Below, piece after piece: positions 8,969 to 18,050 of a stretch of DNA of 33,231 bases. The position numbers were made by a program, and so were the translations under genes. Below the pieces are notes generated by a model. It did no database searches and had not been told where the DNA came from. It saw only the letters and a list, made by a program, of their open reading frames with translations. Position 1 is the stretch's first letter. Each line of letters starts with the position of its first letter. Source of the stretch: Sphingomonadaceae bacterium (GTDB lineage: Bacteria > Pseudomonadota > Alphaproteobacteria > Sphingomonadales > Sphingomonadaceae); contig CANFXW010000032.1 in NCBI GenBank assembly GCA_947451145.1, positions 1-33,231 of the forward strand, written 5' to 3'.

Positions 8969-10516
8969 TTACTTCTTGGCAGCAGCCTTCTTCGGGGCAG
9001 CGGCCTTCTTGGCGGGAGCAGCCTCGGCCTTTTCAGCCTTGGGCGCAGCTTCCTTCTTGGGAGCGGCGGCCTTCTTGGCAGCAGGCTTGGCTTCCTCGGC
9101 AGGAGCGGATTCGGCCTTGGCCTCAGCCTTCTTGGCCGGAGCCTTCTTTGCAGCAGGCTTCTTGGCAGGAGCAGCGGCAGCGGCGCCTTCTTCAGCTTCA
9201 ATCGCTGCCTGAAGCTCTTCCTTGGTCACGGTCTTTTCGGAGACTTCGGCCTTGTCGAACAGGAAGTCGACAACCTTGTCCTCATAGAGGGGCGCGCGCA
9301 GCTGGGCAGCGGCGAGCGGTTCGTTCTGGATGTATTCAACGAAACGCTGGCGGTCTTCAGGGCGGTACTGCTGCACAGCCTGCTGAACCAGCATGTTCAT
9401 TTCTTGGCTGGTCACCTCAACGCCATTCGCCTGGCCGATTTCGGAGAGCAGCAGACCAAGGCGGACACGGCGCACGGCGATGGCGCGGTAGTCTTCCTTC
9501 TCGGCTTCGATTTCCTTGAGCGCAGCCTCGGGATCCTCTTCACCCTGCGTTTCCTGCAGCAGCTGGTTCCAGATCTGCTCGAATTCAGCGTCGACCATCG
9601 AGGGCGGCACGTCGAAATCGTGATCGGCTGCCAGCTTGTCGAGCAGCTGACGCTTCATCTGGGTGCGGGTCAGGCCGGCAGTTTCCTGCTCCAGCTGGCC
9701 GCGCAGCAGGCCCTGCAGCACTTCAAGGCTATCAAGGCCCAGCGTCTTGGCGAAATCGTCGTCCAGCTTGGCTTCGCCCGGAACCTTCACGGCCTTTACG
9801 GTCACGTCGAAAGTGGCATCCTTGCCCTTCAGGTTTGCGGCCTGATAGTCCTTGGGGAAGGTAACGGTGATGGTCTTCTCGTCGCCAGCCTTCACGCCGG
9901 TGAGCTGTTCTTCAAAGCCGGGGATGAACTGGCCCGAGCCAATCACAAGTGCAGCGTCTTCAGCCTTGCCGCCTTCGAATTCCACGCCATCCAGCTTGCC
10001 GACGAAATCGATGATCAGCTGATCGCCGTCTTCGGCCTTCTTGCCCTTCTTGGCATCGGTATAGCTCTTCGAACCGGCAGCGATGCGGGCGACAGCTTCG
10101 GTCACTTCCTCATCGGAAACCGGAACGACCAGCTTGTCGAGCTTCAGGCCTTCAAGGCTGGGTGCCTTGATCTCGGGCAGTATTTCCAGAGCGACAGTCA
10201 GCTCGGCATCCTTGCCTTCTTCATAACCATCGCCGAGCGAAACGGCAGGCTGCATCGCGGGGCGCAGCTTGTTGTCGGCAACCAGCTTGTCCATCGCTTC
10301 GCGGATCGAGGTGTTCAGCGCTTCCTGATGAAGCTGGGGGCCGTGCATCTTCTTGACGAGATTGGCGGGCACCTTGCCGGGGCGGAAGCCGGGCATGCGG
10401 ACCTGCGGGGCGATCTTGGTGACTTCACCTTCGATACGCGCCGAAATCGCCTTTGCGGTGATCGTGATGGTATAGGCCCGCTTCAGGCCTTCATTGCTGG
10501 TCTCGACAATCTGCAT
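8969..10516 (-). CDS. tig: trigger factor with long Ala/Lys/Pro-rich tail
   Basis: Trigger factor is the ribosome-bound chaperone and peptidyl-prolyl isomerase that meets nascent chains at the tunnel exit. The ribosome-docking signature GFRPGKVP is at 43-50. It is followed by the FKBP-like domain (near 155-245; QLIIDFVGKLDGVEFEGG) and the helical C-terminal chaperone arms. At 515 residues it is longer than the usual 430-450. The excess is a 74-residue low-complexity tail (442-515) made of Ala, Lys, Pro and Glu with repeated PAKK and APKK units, resembling histone H1-like or nucleic-acid-binding tails. tig is not next to clpP here, although it is on the same strand upstream of it. Confidence 0.96.
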   Translation of the reverse strand: MQIVETSNEGLKRAYTITITAKAISARIEGEVTKIAPQVRMPGFRPGKVPANLVKKMHGPQLHQEALNTSIREAMDKLVADNKLRPAMQPAVSLGDGYEEGKDAELTVALEILPEIKAPSLEGLKLDKLVVPVSDEEVTEAVARIAAGSKSYTDAKKGKKAEDGDQLIIDFVGKLDGVEFEGGKAEDAALVIGSGQFIPGFEEQLTGVKAGDEKTITVTFPKDYQAANLKGKDATFDVTVKAVKVPGEAKLDDDFAKTLGLDSLEVLQGLLRGQLEQETAGLTRTQMKRQLLDKLAADHDFDVPPSMVDAEFEQIWNQLLQETQGEEDPEAALKEIEAEKEDYRAIAVRRVRLGLLLSEIGQANGVEVTSQEMNMLVQQAVQQYRPEDRQRFVEYIQNEPLAAAQLRAPLYEDKVVDFLFDKAEVSEKTVTKEELQAAIEAEEGAAAAAPAKKPAAKKAPAKKAEAKAESAPAEEAKPAAKKAAAPKKEAAPKAEKAEAAPAKKAAAPKKAAAKK

Positions 10517-10595
10517 TTCAACTCAAGCCTTTTTCACATGCGCTTTCGCGCTCATCCATGCTGACGATTCGCCGATCAAAAGTGCCGGGAGGAAC

Positions 10596-10680
10596 TGGTG
10601 CGGGCGAAGGGACTCGAACCCCCACATCTTACGATACTGGTACCTAAAACCAGCGCGTCTACCAATTCCGCCACGCCCGC
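10596..10680 (-). tRNA. tRNA-Leu(UAG)
   Basis: On the minus strand a full 85-base type II tRNA folds: acceptor GCGGGCG with CGCCCGC, discriminator A and an encoded CCA at 10598-10596. The anticodon stem CTGGT/ACCAG encloses the loop TTTAGGT, giving anticodon TAG (UAG), and a variable arm and GGTTCGAGTCC T-arm are present. It lies between tig and sppA, all on the same strand. Confidence 0.96.
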
Positions 10681-10771
10681 GATCTAAACGAAGCCAAAAT
10701 TCAGGCGCTGGCCCTTAGTGGCTTGGGCGAGAAAGGGCAAGCGAGTCCGCGATGGTCAAAGCCAGATAAGC

Positions 10772-12664
10772 TCAGGAAGGCTTGAACATACCTAGTTCGT
10801 AAGCCAATCCCAGCCATCCGGCGGGCTTCGCCACCCGGGCACGAGGAGCATCCGGAGCCGGACATTCCAGACAATAGGCCTGCATCCCGCTCGCCCCCAT
10901 CAGGTGGCTGGCCTGTGTCAGGGCGCGGGTTATCATGCCTTGTTGACGGCCGGAGAGCATGGCGAAGATGTCGCCTTCCTCGGGCGGCGAGGAATCTTCG
11001 TCGTCGGTCATGCGTTCGAACAGCGAGGCGTAGCCGCCTTCCTTCTGGCCGAGATAGGCCGCGTGCCAGTCGCCCTGCTCCAGCTTGGCCTGCGCGGCTG
11101 CATAGTTCAGGGCATCGTTCAAGCCGCCGAACTGGTCGACCAGCCCGAGTTGGCGTGCTGTGCCGCCATCCCAGATGCGCCCCTGGGCGATCTGGTCGAT
11201 CTGCTCGGGCGTCTTGCCGCGCGCCTTGCCGACGAGGCCAATGAAGCGCTGGTAACCGCGCTCGATAGTCGATTGCAGCAGCGCCTCCACCTCGGGCGTG
11301 AAGCCGCCGAACACGTCGGGCTGGCCCGACAGCGGCGTGGTGCGCACCCCGTCAGAGGTCACGCCATATTGCGCCAGCGCCTTCTCATAGGAATTGACCA
11401 CTGCGAAGATGCCGATCGAGCCGGTGACTGTGCCAGGTTCAGCAAAGACGCGGGTACCCGGGGTGGAAACCCAATAGCCGCCGCTTGCCGCGACATTGGC
11501 CATCGAGACGACCACGGGAATGCCCTTGGCCTTCTGCCGCTCGATCGCCGTGCGAATGCGTTCCGAGGCGGTTACCGAGCCGCCGGGCGAATCGATGCGG
11601 ATCACCAGCGCCTTGATATCCTTGGTGTCTTTGCCATCGAGCAGTTCGGCGATGCGGTCCCCGCCCGCCTTGCCCGGTCCGGCCTTGCCATCAACAATCT
11701 CCCCCGCGATGGTGACGACGGCGATGGCTTTGCCCTTGGTTTCTGCCTCATGCTTGGCGAGGAAGGCCTTGAGCGTGGAATGCGCGAAGGCACCGGGCTT
11801 TTCGTCCAGCTTGTCCTCGCCGACCAGTTCGGCGACGTGCTTGCCGAAAGCCACGCGGTCACCCACCTTGTCGACCAGACCGGCGTTAAGTGCCGCCTGC
11901 GCGCCATCGCCGCCAGCCGCCTTGTACCAACCGGCGGGATCCTTGGTGACGAGATCTAGGTTGGCCTTCGGCCGTGCCTTCTTGACGTCTGCCTTCCAGC
12001 TATCGAACAGCGCGCCCAGCACGGCTGACCGCGCTTCCCGCGCAGGCGCGGACATATCGTTGCGCACATAGGGCTCGACGTAGTCCTTGTAGGTGCCAAC
12101 CTTGTAGACGTGCGGCGTTATCTTGAAGCGCTCCAGCAGCTTGGCATAGTACATGTTCTGCCCGCCCGGCCCCAGAATGAACGCCCCGCCCAACGGATCA
12201 ACCCAGACCTCGCTGGAATGGGCCGCCAGCATCACGCCATCATCGGCATAGCCAAAGGCATAGGTCAGCACCGGCTTCTTGGCAGCTTTCACCCGATCGA
12301 GCGCCGCGCCGATCTCTTCCATATGGACCAGCCCGCCGCCACTGAAGCGCGAAAGATCGAGCACAACGGCCTTGACCTTGTCATCGCCTACCGCCGCATC
12401 AAGCGCACGCACCAGATCGCGGGCTCGGTATTGCTTGGTGGGCAGCGATCCGCCGAGCAGCGCGCTGAACCCGTCCGCCGCTTCCGGCTCTTCCACCACC
12501 GCGCCATCAAGTTTCAGCAGCAGCGCGCCTTCGCGCACCTGCCCGGGACTCGGGCGGCTCATCAGCACGGCATAGAGCGCGCCGAAAAACAGCAGCAGGA
12601 ACAGCAGCGCCAGGCCATCCTTGATGCCGACCAGAAGATGCCAGACTTTGCGTGCGAAGGTCAT
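10772..12664 (-). CDS. sppA: signal peptide peptidase SppA, 67-kDa type
   Basis: SppA is a membrane-bound serine/lysine peptidase on the outer face of the inner membrane that degrades cleaved signal peptides. From the chosen start it has 630 residues, the double-length (S49 duplicated) form. An N-terminal membrane helix (about 14-36, [18 protein letters not shown]) comes first. The first S49 half carries the catalytic lysine in [12 protein letters not shown], and the second half carries the nucleophile serine in [11 protein letters not shown] after RIDSPGGSV. The open frame runs 47 codons further upstream, but those residues would overlap the pyrB start region and precede the membrane helix, so ATG 12664 is used. 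It is divergent from pyrB with 126 bases between. Confidence 0.93.
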   Translation of the reverse strand: MTFARKVWHLLVGIKDGLALLFLLLFFGALYAVLMSRPSPGQVREGALLLKLDGAVVEEPEAADGFSALLGGSLPTKQYRARDLVRALDAAVGDDKVKAVVLDLSRFSGGGLVHMEEIGAALDRVKAAKKPVLTYAFGYADDGVMLAAHSSEVWVDPLGGAFILGPGGQNMYYAKLLERFKITPHVYKVGTYKDYVEPYVRNDMSAPAREARSAVLGALFDSWKADVKKARPKANLDLVTKDPAGWYKAAGGDGAQAALNAGLVDKVGDRVAFGKHVAELVGEDKLDEKPGAFAHSTLKAFLAKHEAETKGKAIAVVTIAGEIVDGKAGPGKAGGDRIAELLDGKDTKDIKALVIRIDSPGGSVTASERIRTAIERQKAKGIPVVVSMANVAASGGYWVSTPGTRVFAEPGTVTGSIGIFAVVNSYEKALAQYGVTSDGVRTTPLSGQPDVFGGFTPEVEALLQSTIERGYQRFIGLVGKARGKTPEQIDQIAQGRIWDGGTARQLGLVDQFGGLNDALNYAAAQAKLEQGDWHAAYLGQKEGGYASLFERMTDDEDSSPPEEGDIFAMLSGRQQGMITRALTQASHLMGASGMQAYCLECPAPDAPRARVAKPAGWLGLAYELGMFKPS

Positions 12665-12752
12665 GTACTTGCGCCTGTTTTGAGATACCTGAAACCTGAT
12701 AGACGTTGCGAACTTGTTGGCAATGGTCTGTTCTACCAACGACAATCCAGCG

Positions 12753-12777
12753 TTGACGAATCGTGTATATTTATACA
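12753..12777 (+). promoter_or_regulatory. palindromic operator candidate upstream of HTH-pyrB
   Basis: TGTATA-TT-TATACA at 12764-12777 is a perfect inverted repeat with six-base arms in an AT-rich block, 13 bases before the pyrB ATG. TTGACG at 12753-12758 could be a -35 element; with 17 bases spacing the -10 would fall on CATATC, giving an almost leaderless transcript. No Shine-Dalgarno sequence is seen before the ATG. The site is well placed to be bound by a repressor, possibly the HTH domain of the gene itself. Confidence 0.5.
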
Positions 12778-12790
12778 TATCGTCCGCCAT

Positions 12791-13993
12791 ATGGCCGACA
12801 CCCAAGAGCTGATCGCGCGGATAAACGCGCTGGCGCTGCGCAGCAATCGCAGCAAATCCACCCTTTCCCGCCTGCTGTTCGGCAATGGCAAGCGAATCGA
12901 TGAGATTGAGGCCGGGGGTTCTATCACGCTGACCACCTATCAGCGTGCTGCCGAGGCTTTGGCGGAACTGGAACAGACTGCTGCGGCCTCAGCTCACGCG
13001 CCCCATTCCAGCCGCTATCCCGAAGGCCGCACGGCTTTCCCGCACAAGCACCTGCTCGGCACTTCCGGACTTGCTCCGCACGAGATCATGTTCCTGCTCG
13101 ACGAGGCCGAGCAGTGGGTGGAACTCAACCGCCAGAGCCACAAGCGCGATAACCGGCTGGCGGGGCTGACGATCATCAACGCCTTCTTCGAAAACTCCAC
13201 CCGCACCCTGCTTTCGTTCGAGATCGCCGGAAAGCGGCTGGGGGCCGACGTCGTCAACATGCACGCCGCGCAATCGAGCGTGAAAAAGGGCGAGACGCTG
13301 ATCGATACGGCGTTGACTCTGAATGCCATGCGCAGTGATGCCATCGTGATCCGCCACGGCAGCTCGGGCGCGGTGCGGCTGATTGCCGACAAGGTCGATT
13401 GCCCGGTGCTCAATGCCGGTGACGGGCAGCACGAGCACCCGACGCAAGGGCTGCTCGATGCGCTCACCATCCGCCGCGCCCTTCGCGCGCGAGGTGTTAC
13501 CGAGCCGTTCAGCGGGTTGAAGGTCGTGATCTGCGGTGACGTGTTGCACAGCCGGGTGGCGCGCTCCAACGTCCATTGCCTGACCACACTGGGCGCCGAT
13601 GTCCGTGTCTGCGCCCCGCCCGCGCTGATGCCTGCAGGGATAGAGCAGTTGAAGGTTACCGCCTTCCACGATTTCGACGCGGCGCTCGAAGGGGCCGATC
13701 TGGTGATGATGCTGCGGTTGCAGAATGAACGCATGCAAGGATCGTTCGTGCCCTCCCCCGCCGAATATCGCCACCTCTACGGCCTGACGCCAGAGCGATT
13801 GAAACGCGCCGCACCTGATGCGCTGGTCATGCACCCAGGCCCAATGAACCGCGGCGTGGAGATTGACTCAATCATAGCCGATCTGCCGGAACGTTCGCTG
13901 ATCACCACGCAGGTCGAGATGGGGGTTGCCATGCGGATGGCCTGCCTTGACGTGCTCACCAGGCAAGCGCGCGGTGTGGAGGGCTGGCAATGA
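12791..13993 (+). CDS. pyrB: aspartate carbamoyltransferase with N-terminal HTH domain
   Basis: PyrB condenses carbamoyl phosphate and aspartate to N-carbamoylaspartate, the committed step of pyrimidine synthesis. The catalytic part begins near residue 75 and has the carbamoyl-phosphate motif STRT at 136-139, HPTQ at 216-219 and HPGPMNRG at 348-355. ATCase chains are normally about 305-335 residues; this frame gives 400. Residues 1-62 ([20 protein letters not shown]) look like the small XRE-like helix-turn-helix proteins of alphaproteobacteria. They are joined in frame by a short Ala-rich linker with no stop and no ATG between. An internal TTG start near codon 57 is possible but has no clear ribosome site. 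The stop overlaps the next gene by four bases (ATGA). Catalytic identity is certain; the fusion is seen directly but its expression is inferred. Confidence 0.93.
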   Translation: MADTQELIARINALALRSNRSKSTLSRLLFGNGKRIDEIEAGGSITLTTYQRAAEALAELEQTAAASAHAPHSSRYPEGRTAFPHKHLLGTSGLAPHEIMFLLDEAEQWVELNRQSHKRDNRLAGLTIINAFFENSTRTLLSFEIAGKRLGADVVNMHAAQSSVKKGETLIDTALTLNAMRSDAIVIRHGSSGAVRLIADKVDCPVLNAGDGQHEHPTQGLLDALTIRRALRARGVTEPFSGLKVVICGDVLHSRVARSNVHCLTTLGADVRVCAPPALMPAGIEQLKVTAFHDFDAALEGADLVMMLRLQNERMQGSFVPSPAEYRHLYGLTPERLKRAAPDALVMHPGPMNRGVEIDSIIADLPERSLITTQVEMGVAMRMACLDVLTRQARGVEGWQ

Positions 13994-15222
13994 TCGGCGC
14001 TCCGCTAACCATCATTAACGGCTTGATCCAGTTACCCGAAGGCAAAGCCGCGAAAGGCGCGCTGCGCACCGAGCGGGACCGGATCGCCACGCTTGGCCCC
14101 GATGTCCAGCCGCAGGGAGGCGACCGTATATTTGACGCCAAGGGCAAGCTGGTAACGCCCGGCCTCGTCGATCTGGGCACCTTTGCCATCGACAAACCCG
14201 CCTTCCACTTTGGCGGCATCACCCGCGCCGCGCTGATGCCAGACCAGCGCCCGCCGCTCGATCACCCGGCCCGGGTGCGTTTTGCTGCCCAATCGGGCAA
14301 GCCGGACCTCTGGGTTCACCCGTTGGCCGCTGCGACGCGGGGGCTGGAAGGTTCTGACCTTGCTGAACTGGCGCTGATGCGTGAGGCCGGGGCCAAGGCA
14401 GTCAGCACAGGGCGCAGCTGGATCGCGGATTCGGGCACGATGCTGCGGCTGCTGCGGTATTGCGCGATGCTCGATCTGGTGGTGGTCGCCCATGCCGAAG
14501 ATGCGGGGCTGACTGGCGCTGCCGTGGCGACAGCGGGCGAGATGGCGACCCGCCTCGGTCTGCCTTCCGCCCCCGCCGAAGCGGAGGCGCTGGCAGTTGC
14601 TCGCGACATTGCCCTCGCCGAAATGGCCGGGGCGCGGTTGCACTTCCGTCAGGTGACAACCAAGGCAGCGCTCGATCTCGTCCGGGCAGCAAAATCGCGC
14701 GGTGTGGCAGTAACCGCGGGCGTCACCCCTGCCCACTTCATGCTTTCCGATATAGCCATGAGTGATTTCCGCACATTCGCCCGCCTCTCCCCTCCTCTGC
14801 GCGCTGAAGCCGATCGCAAGGCGGTGATCGCCGCAATTGGCGACGGCACGATCGACGTTATCGCCTCAGGCCACGATCCGCGCGGACCAGAGGACAAACG
14901 CTTGCCCTTTGCCGACGCCGAGCCGGGCATGGCGGGTGCGGAAACCCTGCTGCCGCTCACGCTCAACCTGGTCCGCGATGGGGTGATCGCCATGGACCAC
15001 GCCTTCCGCTTGATCGCGACCAATCCAGCCGCACTGCTCGGGGTCGATGCCGGGCGTCTGGCGGTGGGCAGCGAGGCCGATATCGCTGTGGTCGATCCCG
15101 AGCGCCCGTGGATCGTCGATTCAGACAAGATGGCAGCGAGCGCCGGAAACACGCCTTTTGACCGCCAGCCGGTTCAGGGGCGCTGCCTCGCGCTGTTCAA
15201 GGGCGCAGTTCAAGTCGCATAA
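13990..15222 (+). CDS. dihydroorotase-like protein, probably inactive (PyrC'/PyrX type)
   Basis: The 410-residue protein is a dihydroorotase homologue of the amidohydrolase superfamily, overlapping pyrB by four bases. The metal-binding HxH that follows PGLVDL in active enzymes is replaced by GTF ([12 protein letters not shown], 57-68). The ATDHAPH motif that carries the catalytic aspartate reads ASGHDPR at 292-298. His168 (AHAED) and His218 (LHFRQ) remain. This pattern matches the non-catalytic pyrC' product of pseudomonads, which is required for assembly of the ATCase dodecamer with PyrB. A structural role as PyrB partner is therefore the best inference. A true dihydroorotase gene must exist elsewhere in the genome. 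Confidence 0.87.
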   Translation: MIGAPLTIINGLIQLPEGKAAKGALRTERDRIATLGPDVQPQGGDRIFDAKGKLVTPGLVDLGTFAIDKPAFHFGGITRAALMPDQRPPLDHPARVRFAAQSGKPDLWVHPLAAATRGLEGSDLAELALMREAGAKAVSTGRSWIADSGTMLRLLRYCAMLDLVVVAHAEDAGLTGAAVATAGEMATRLGLPSAPAEAEALAVARDIALAEMAGARLHFRQVTTKAALDLVRAAKSRGVAVTAGVTPAHFMLSDIAMSDFRTFARLSPPLRAEADRKAVIAAIGDGTIDVIASGHDPRGPEDKRLPFADAEPGMAGAETLLPLTLNLVRDGVIAMDHAFRLIATNPAALLGVDAGRLAVGSEADIAVVDPERPWIVDSDKMAASAGNTPFDRQPVQGRCLALFKGAVQVA

Positions 15223-15233
15223 ATGACCAACAA

Positions 15234-15270
15234 AAAGCCCCCTCCAGCACCTGGCGGGAGGGGTCTTTTG
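15234..15270 (+). terminator. rho-independent terminator after the pyrimidine operon
   Basis: CCCCTCC at 15239-15245 pairs with GGAGGGG at 15257-15263 around an 11-base loop and is followed by TCTTTTG. An A-tract (CAAAAAG) precedes it, so it may also serve the TPR-SPOR gene that ends at 15316 on the other strand. It lies 16 bases after the stop codon. Confidence 0.75.
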
Positions 15271-15315
15271 CGTTTTTCGGGCAGGGATTTAGCGTCCCCG
15301 CCGAACTGACCTGCC

Positions 15316-16644
15316 TTAGCGGCGGCGGGCCATTTGCGGACCAGCAACATTGCGCTGCTGTCCGGGAACTACTGCGCGCTGCTGCGAAGGAACGGCATAG
15401 GCAAAGCAGCTGCCGCCGCTGCTCTTGAGCTTCGAGCACAGACCGTAGGCCGCGCGCGAACCGTCGATACCGGCAGCGGCTACACGCCAGACGTGCTTGC
15501 CGCGAACAACCGCCGGGCGAATGTCCATACGATAGGCAGCGAGCGATGCATTGCGGGCCGAATAGATACCCCAGGCGCGGCGAGCGCCCTGCGGGCTGGA
15601 GAACGAGCCCAACTGCACAAGGTGCGACCCCGGAGCCGAGGTCGGCTTTACCTTTGCCGTATAGGCAATCGTGCGGATTGGCTTTGCAGCGGGCATCTGA
15701 ATTGTCGGTTCGGAAACCGGTGCTGCAGCCTGAGCAGGCGCAGCAACCGCTGCCGGCGCCGCAGCCATTGCCAAGACATTGTCAGCGGGAGCGGATGCCG
15801 CTGCGGGAAGTTCAGCTGTCTGAACCGGTGCAGCGGTTGTCACTACGGCTACCTTCTCACCAACCGCGGCAACCGGAGCTGCTGCATTGGCCGTAGTTTC
15901 GGCAGCGAGCTGTTCCATCGCCGGATTGTTGGCCAGAGCCAGCATGGCGGGCTGGCCGGGATCACTGCGGACGGGTGTTTCCAACAGAGCGGCAATGCGC
16001 TGCTGATACTGCTCCGGCTGGATATTCTGCGCCCAGTCGCTGATGCGCTGGTCGATCTGGTCGGCCGGAACGTCCTGCGTCGCCATGACTCGCGCTTCGC
16101 GCCAGCGGCCGGCAAGGGCATAGGAATAGGCGAGATTCTGACGAACCTTCGGGGTATTCTCACCGCCCCGCAGAGCATCAGAAAGCACGGCAACGCCGCG
16201 ATCGGGCTGGCCTGCCAGCGACAGGGCTAGGCCAAGGTCGCTCGCCGGGATTTCACCGCGCCAGTCTTCCAGCAGCGCCAGCGCGCCCTGTTGATCACCT
16301 GCGCCTATCCGAGCCAGCGTCAGGCTGAGCGCGGTACGGGCCGAATTGTCGCCCAGTTTCATCGCATCATCAAAAGTCGCGGCGGCTGAAGCAAATCGAC
16401 CAGCCTTGAAGTAGGCCTGTCCCAACAGAACGCGGAGCGAGGCATCACGCGGCGTGGCGGCGACAGCAGCTTCAGCGTGCGAAACTGCGTCCTTCGCCTT
16501 GCCCTTATCGAGTGCAACGCGGGCAGCATCGGCCGAATTGGCACGAACTGCCATGCCGGAACCGGCGCAGCCAGCAAGCAGGCCGATGGCCAGTGCGGCA
16601 CCAGTCACCAGTGCGAGTCGAGTTTTGATCGGGTAGGCAACCAT
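15316..16644 (-). CDS. TPR and SPOR domain lipoprotein
   Basis: This 442-residue protein starts with a signal sequence ending in the lipobox LLAGC (Cys26), so it is probably an outer-membrane-anchored periplasmic lipoprotein. Residues about 35-215 form tetratricopeptide-like helical repeats (for example ASLRVLLGQAYFKAGRFASAAATFDDAM). A long Ala/Pro/Val-rich linker follows (about 255-345), then a C-terminal SPOR domain (about 350-420; HLVQLGSFSSPQGARRAWGIY), which in known cases binds glycan strands lacking stem peptides at division sites. The tail is rich in Gln and Arg. AAGGGG precedes the ATG. It is the last gene of the ParA / ribbon-helix-helix unit, 18 bases after it, which suggests a cell-division or envelope-positioning function. 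The exact role is unknown. Confidence 0.85.
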   Translation of the reverse strand: MVAYPIKTRLALVTGAALAIGLLAGCAGSGMAVRANSADAARVALDKGKAKDAVSHAEAAVAATPRDASLRVLLGQAYFKAGRFASAAATFDDAMKLGDNSARTALSLTLARIGAGDQQGALALLEDWRGEIPASDLGLALSLAGQPDRGVAVLSDALRGGENTPKVRQNLAYSYALAGRWREARVMATQDVPADQIDQRISDWAQNIQPEQYQQRIAALLETPVRSDPGQPAMLALANNPAMEQLAAETTANAAAPVAAVGEKVAVVTTAAPVQTAELPAAASAPADNVLAMAAAPAAVAAPAQAAAPVSEPTIQMPAAKPIRTIAYTAKVKPTSAPGSHLVQLGSFSSPQGARRAWGIYSARNASLAAYRMDIRPAVVRGKHVWRVAAAGIDGSRAAYGLCSKLKSSGGSCFAYAVPSQQRAVVPGQQRNVAGPQMARRR

Positions 16645-16662
16645 AGTACTAACCCCTTGGCT

Positions 16663-17088
16663 TCAATTGGTCCGCTTGCGCCGGATCTGTCCGGCGATCG
16701 CTTCGATTTCAGGAATACTTGCGAGATAGGTGTCGAGCGCTTCGGTAACGACCTGCTGGGCGCTGCGACCGGAAGCCGTGCAAGCCAGACGCAGGCGCAG
16801 ATGCCGGTCCTCATCAAGGCGCAGCGTGAAAGCAGCTTTGCCGCCACGGCTCAGCGCGGATGTGCGTGGCCGCGATGAGCGTTCCGAAAAGACATCGGAC
16901 AGCTGATCTTGCTGACGGCGGGCGTCATTGACGAATGCGTCAGCAGCACGCGAAATCGGCACGACTTCGGCCGCATGGCCCGCATCTGCAAAGGACACAT
17001 CAAGCTCTGGCTTGGTGGCCGGCTTGGCCCCGCCCTTGCGGGCGAGCAGTGCCGAGGAGAGGGTTGCTATGGGTTTGGAGTGGTCCAT
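16663..17088 (-). CDS. ribbon-helix-helix partner protein of ParA
   Basis: The 141-residue protein has a disordered Ala/Lys/Pro-rich first half and a ribbon-helix-helix-like C-terminal half (KAAFTLRLDEDRHLRLRLAC followed by a helix with SAQQVVTEALDTYLA), the fold of small DNA-binding centromere proteins such as ParG or Omega. It follows parA directly. A GTG at 17103 overlaps the parA stop (GTGA) and would add five residues. The ATG at 17088 is preferred because GAGGG stands nine bases ahead. A partner of the ParA ATPase, either a DNA-binding adaptor or a localisation factor, is inferred from position and fold. It is not a canonical ParB with an HTH/CTPase domain. Confidence 0.7.
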   Translation of the reverse strand: MDHSKPIATLSSALLARKGGAKPATKPELDVSFADAGHAAEVVPISRAADAFVNDARRQQDQLSDVFSERSSRPRTSALSRGGKAAFTLRLDEDRHLRLRLACTASGRSAQQVVTEALDTYLASIPEIEAIAGQIRRKRTN

Positions 17089-17099
17089 CGCCCGCGCCC

Positions 17100-17825
17100 T
17101 CACGAACCGGCGACCCGGCGGCCAAAGCCACCGACCGGACGGTTAAAGCCTGCCGAAGCGGGGCCAGGAACCTGGGTTGGCGATGCAAACACGGTGCGGC
17201 GGAAGTTCTTTTCCAGCCGGTCATAGATGTAGTTCCACAGCGCCGCGATTTCCATCGCTGAACGGCCCATCGGATCGACCTCCATCACGGTGCGGCCATC
17301 GATCATCGAAGCGGCATAGTCGGTGCGGTGGTGCAGCGTGATCGGAGCAACCGTGCCGTGCTGCGACAAGGCTACTGCCGCTTCACTGGTGATCTTGGCT
17401 TTGGGCGTTGCCGCGTTGACAACAAAGATCAGCGGCTTGCCCGCGCGGTCGCAAAGATCAACAGTGGCGCCAACGGCGCGCAGATCATGCGGGCTCGGGC
17501 GCGTCGGAACAACTATCAGCTCGGCAACGGCGATAACCGACTGGATCGCCATGGTGATTGCCGGTGGCGTATCGATCACTGCCAGCTTGAAGCCCTGCGA
17601 TCGCAGCACCTGCAAATCGGCAGCCAGCCGCGATACGGTGGTCTGGGCGAATGCGGGAAATTCCGCTTCGCGCTCATTCCACCAATCGGCCAGCGACCCT
17701 TGCGGATCGATGTCGATCAGTACGACCGGGCCAGCGCCGGAGCGCTGCGCCTGCACGGCGAGATGGCCAGACAATGTCGTCTTGCCAGATCCGCCCTTCT
17801 GCGATGCCAGAGCCAGTACGCGCAA
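17100..17825 (-). CDS. ParA/MinD-family ATPase
   Basis: This is a Walker-type ATPase of the ParA family, which forms ATP-dependent dimers on DNA or membrane and moves or positions cargo. The deviant Walker A motif KGGSGKTT lies at 10-17, Walker B-like VLIDIDPQGS near 37-46, and VIDTPPA near 84. The best start is TTG at 17825, giving MRVLALASQKGG, because AAGGGG is eight bases upstream. An ATG 13 codons earlier would place this ribosome site inside the gene. It is not the chromosomal ParA, since no parB or origin genes are near. It is grouped with an RHH protein and a TPR-SPOR lipoprotein and faces a Sel1-SPOR gene, so a role in positioning an envelope or division component is more likely than plasmid partition. 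Confidence 0.85.
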   Translation of the reverse strand: MRVLALASQKGGSGKTTLSGHLAVQAQRSGAGPVVLIDIDPQGSLADWWNEREAEFPAFAQTTVSRLAADLQVLRSQGFKLAVIDTPPAITMAIQSVIAVAELIVVPTRPSPHDLRAVGATVDLCDRAGKPLIFVVNAATPKAKITSEAAVALSQHGTVAPITLHHRTDYAASMIDGRTVMEVDPMGRSAMEIAALWNYIYDRLEKNFRRTVFASPTQVPGPASAGFNRPVGGFGRRVAGS

Positions 17826-18050
17826 AATCAAATCCCCTTGGATGCAAAGCGCAGCAAAGCGCATGTGCGTTCGCGCCCAAAAGACCAGAACCTCCCTAAT
17901 TTTCCCTTAACGGCCCGGCAGGGGAATTTTTGCCTGTCATCGGTAAAGACTAGGCACAGTGCAGCCTTTGCCGCAGGGGAAAGCTGTGCCATTGGTAATA
18001 GTTAACGCAGATGCAGCGGGCGGGGTCGCCTGATGTTCAGGGTGAAGCAG

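Noticed and set aside
8909..10564. Long 551-codon open frame on the plus strand opposite tig
   Set aside because: It is antisense to the trigger factor gene; its Leu/Gly/Ser repeats are the mirror of the Ala/Lys tail codons.
10494..10718. Open frame across tRNA-Leu (RRDSNPHILRYWYLKPA)
   Set aside because: This is the usual false frame produced by reading a tRNA-Leu gene.
12110..12790. 227-codon upstream extension of the pyrB frame
   Set aside because: It is antisense to sppA and shows no family pattern; coding begins at [10 protein letters not shown] (12791).
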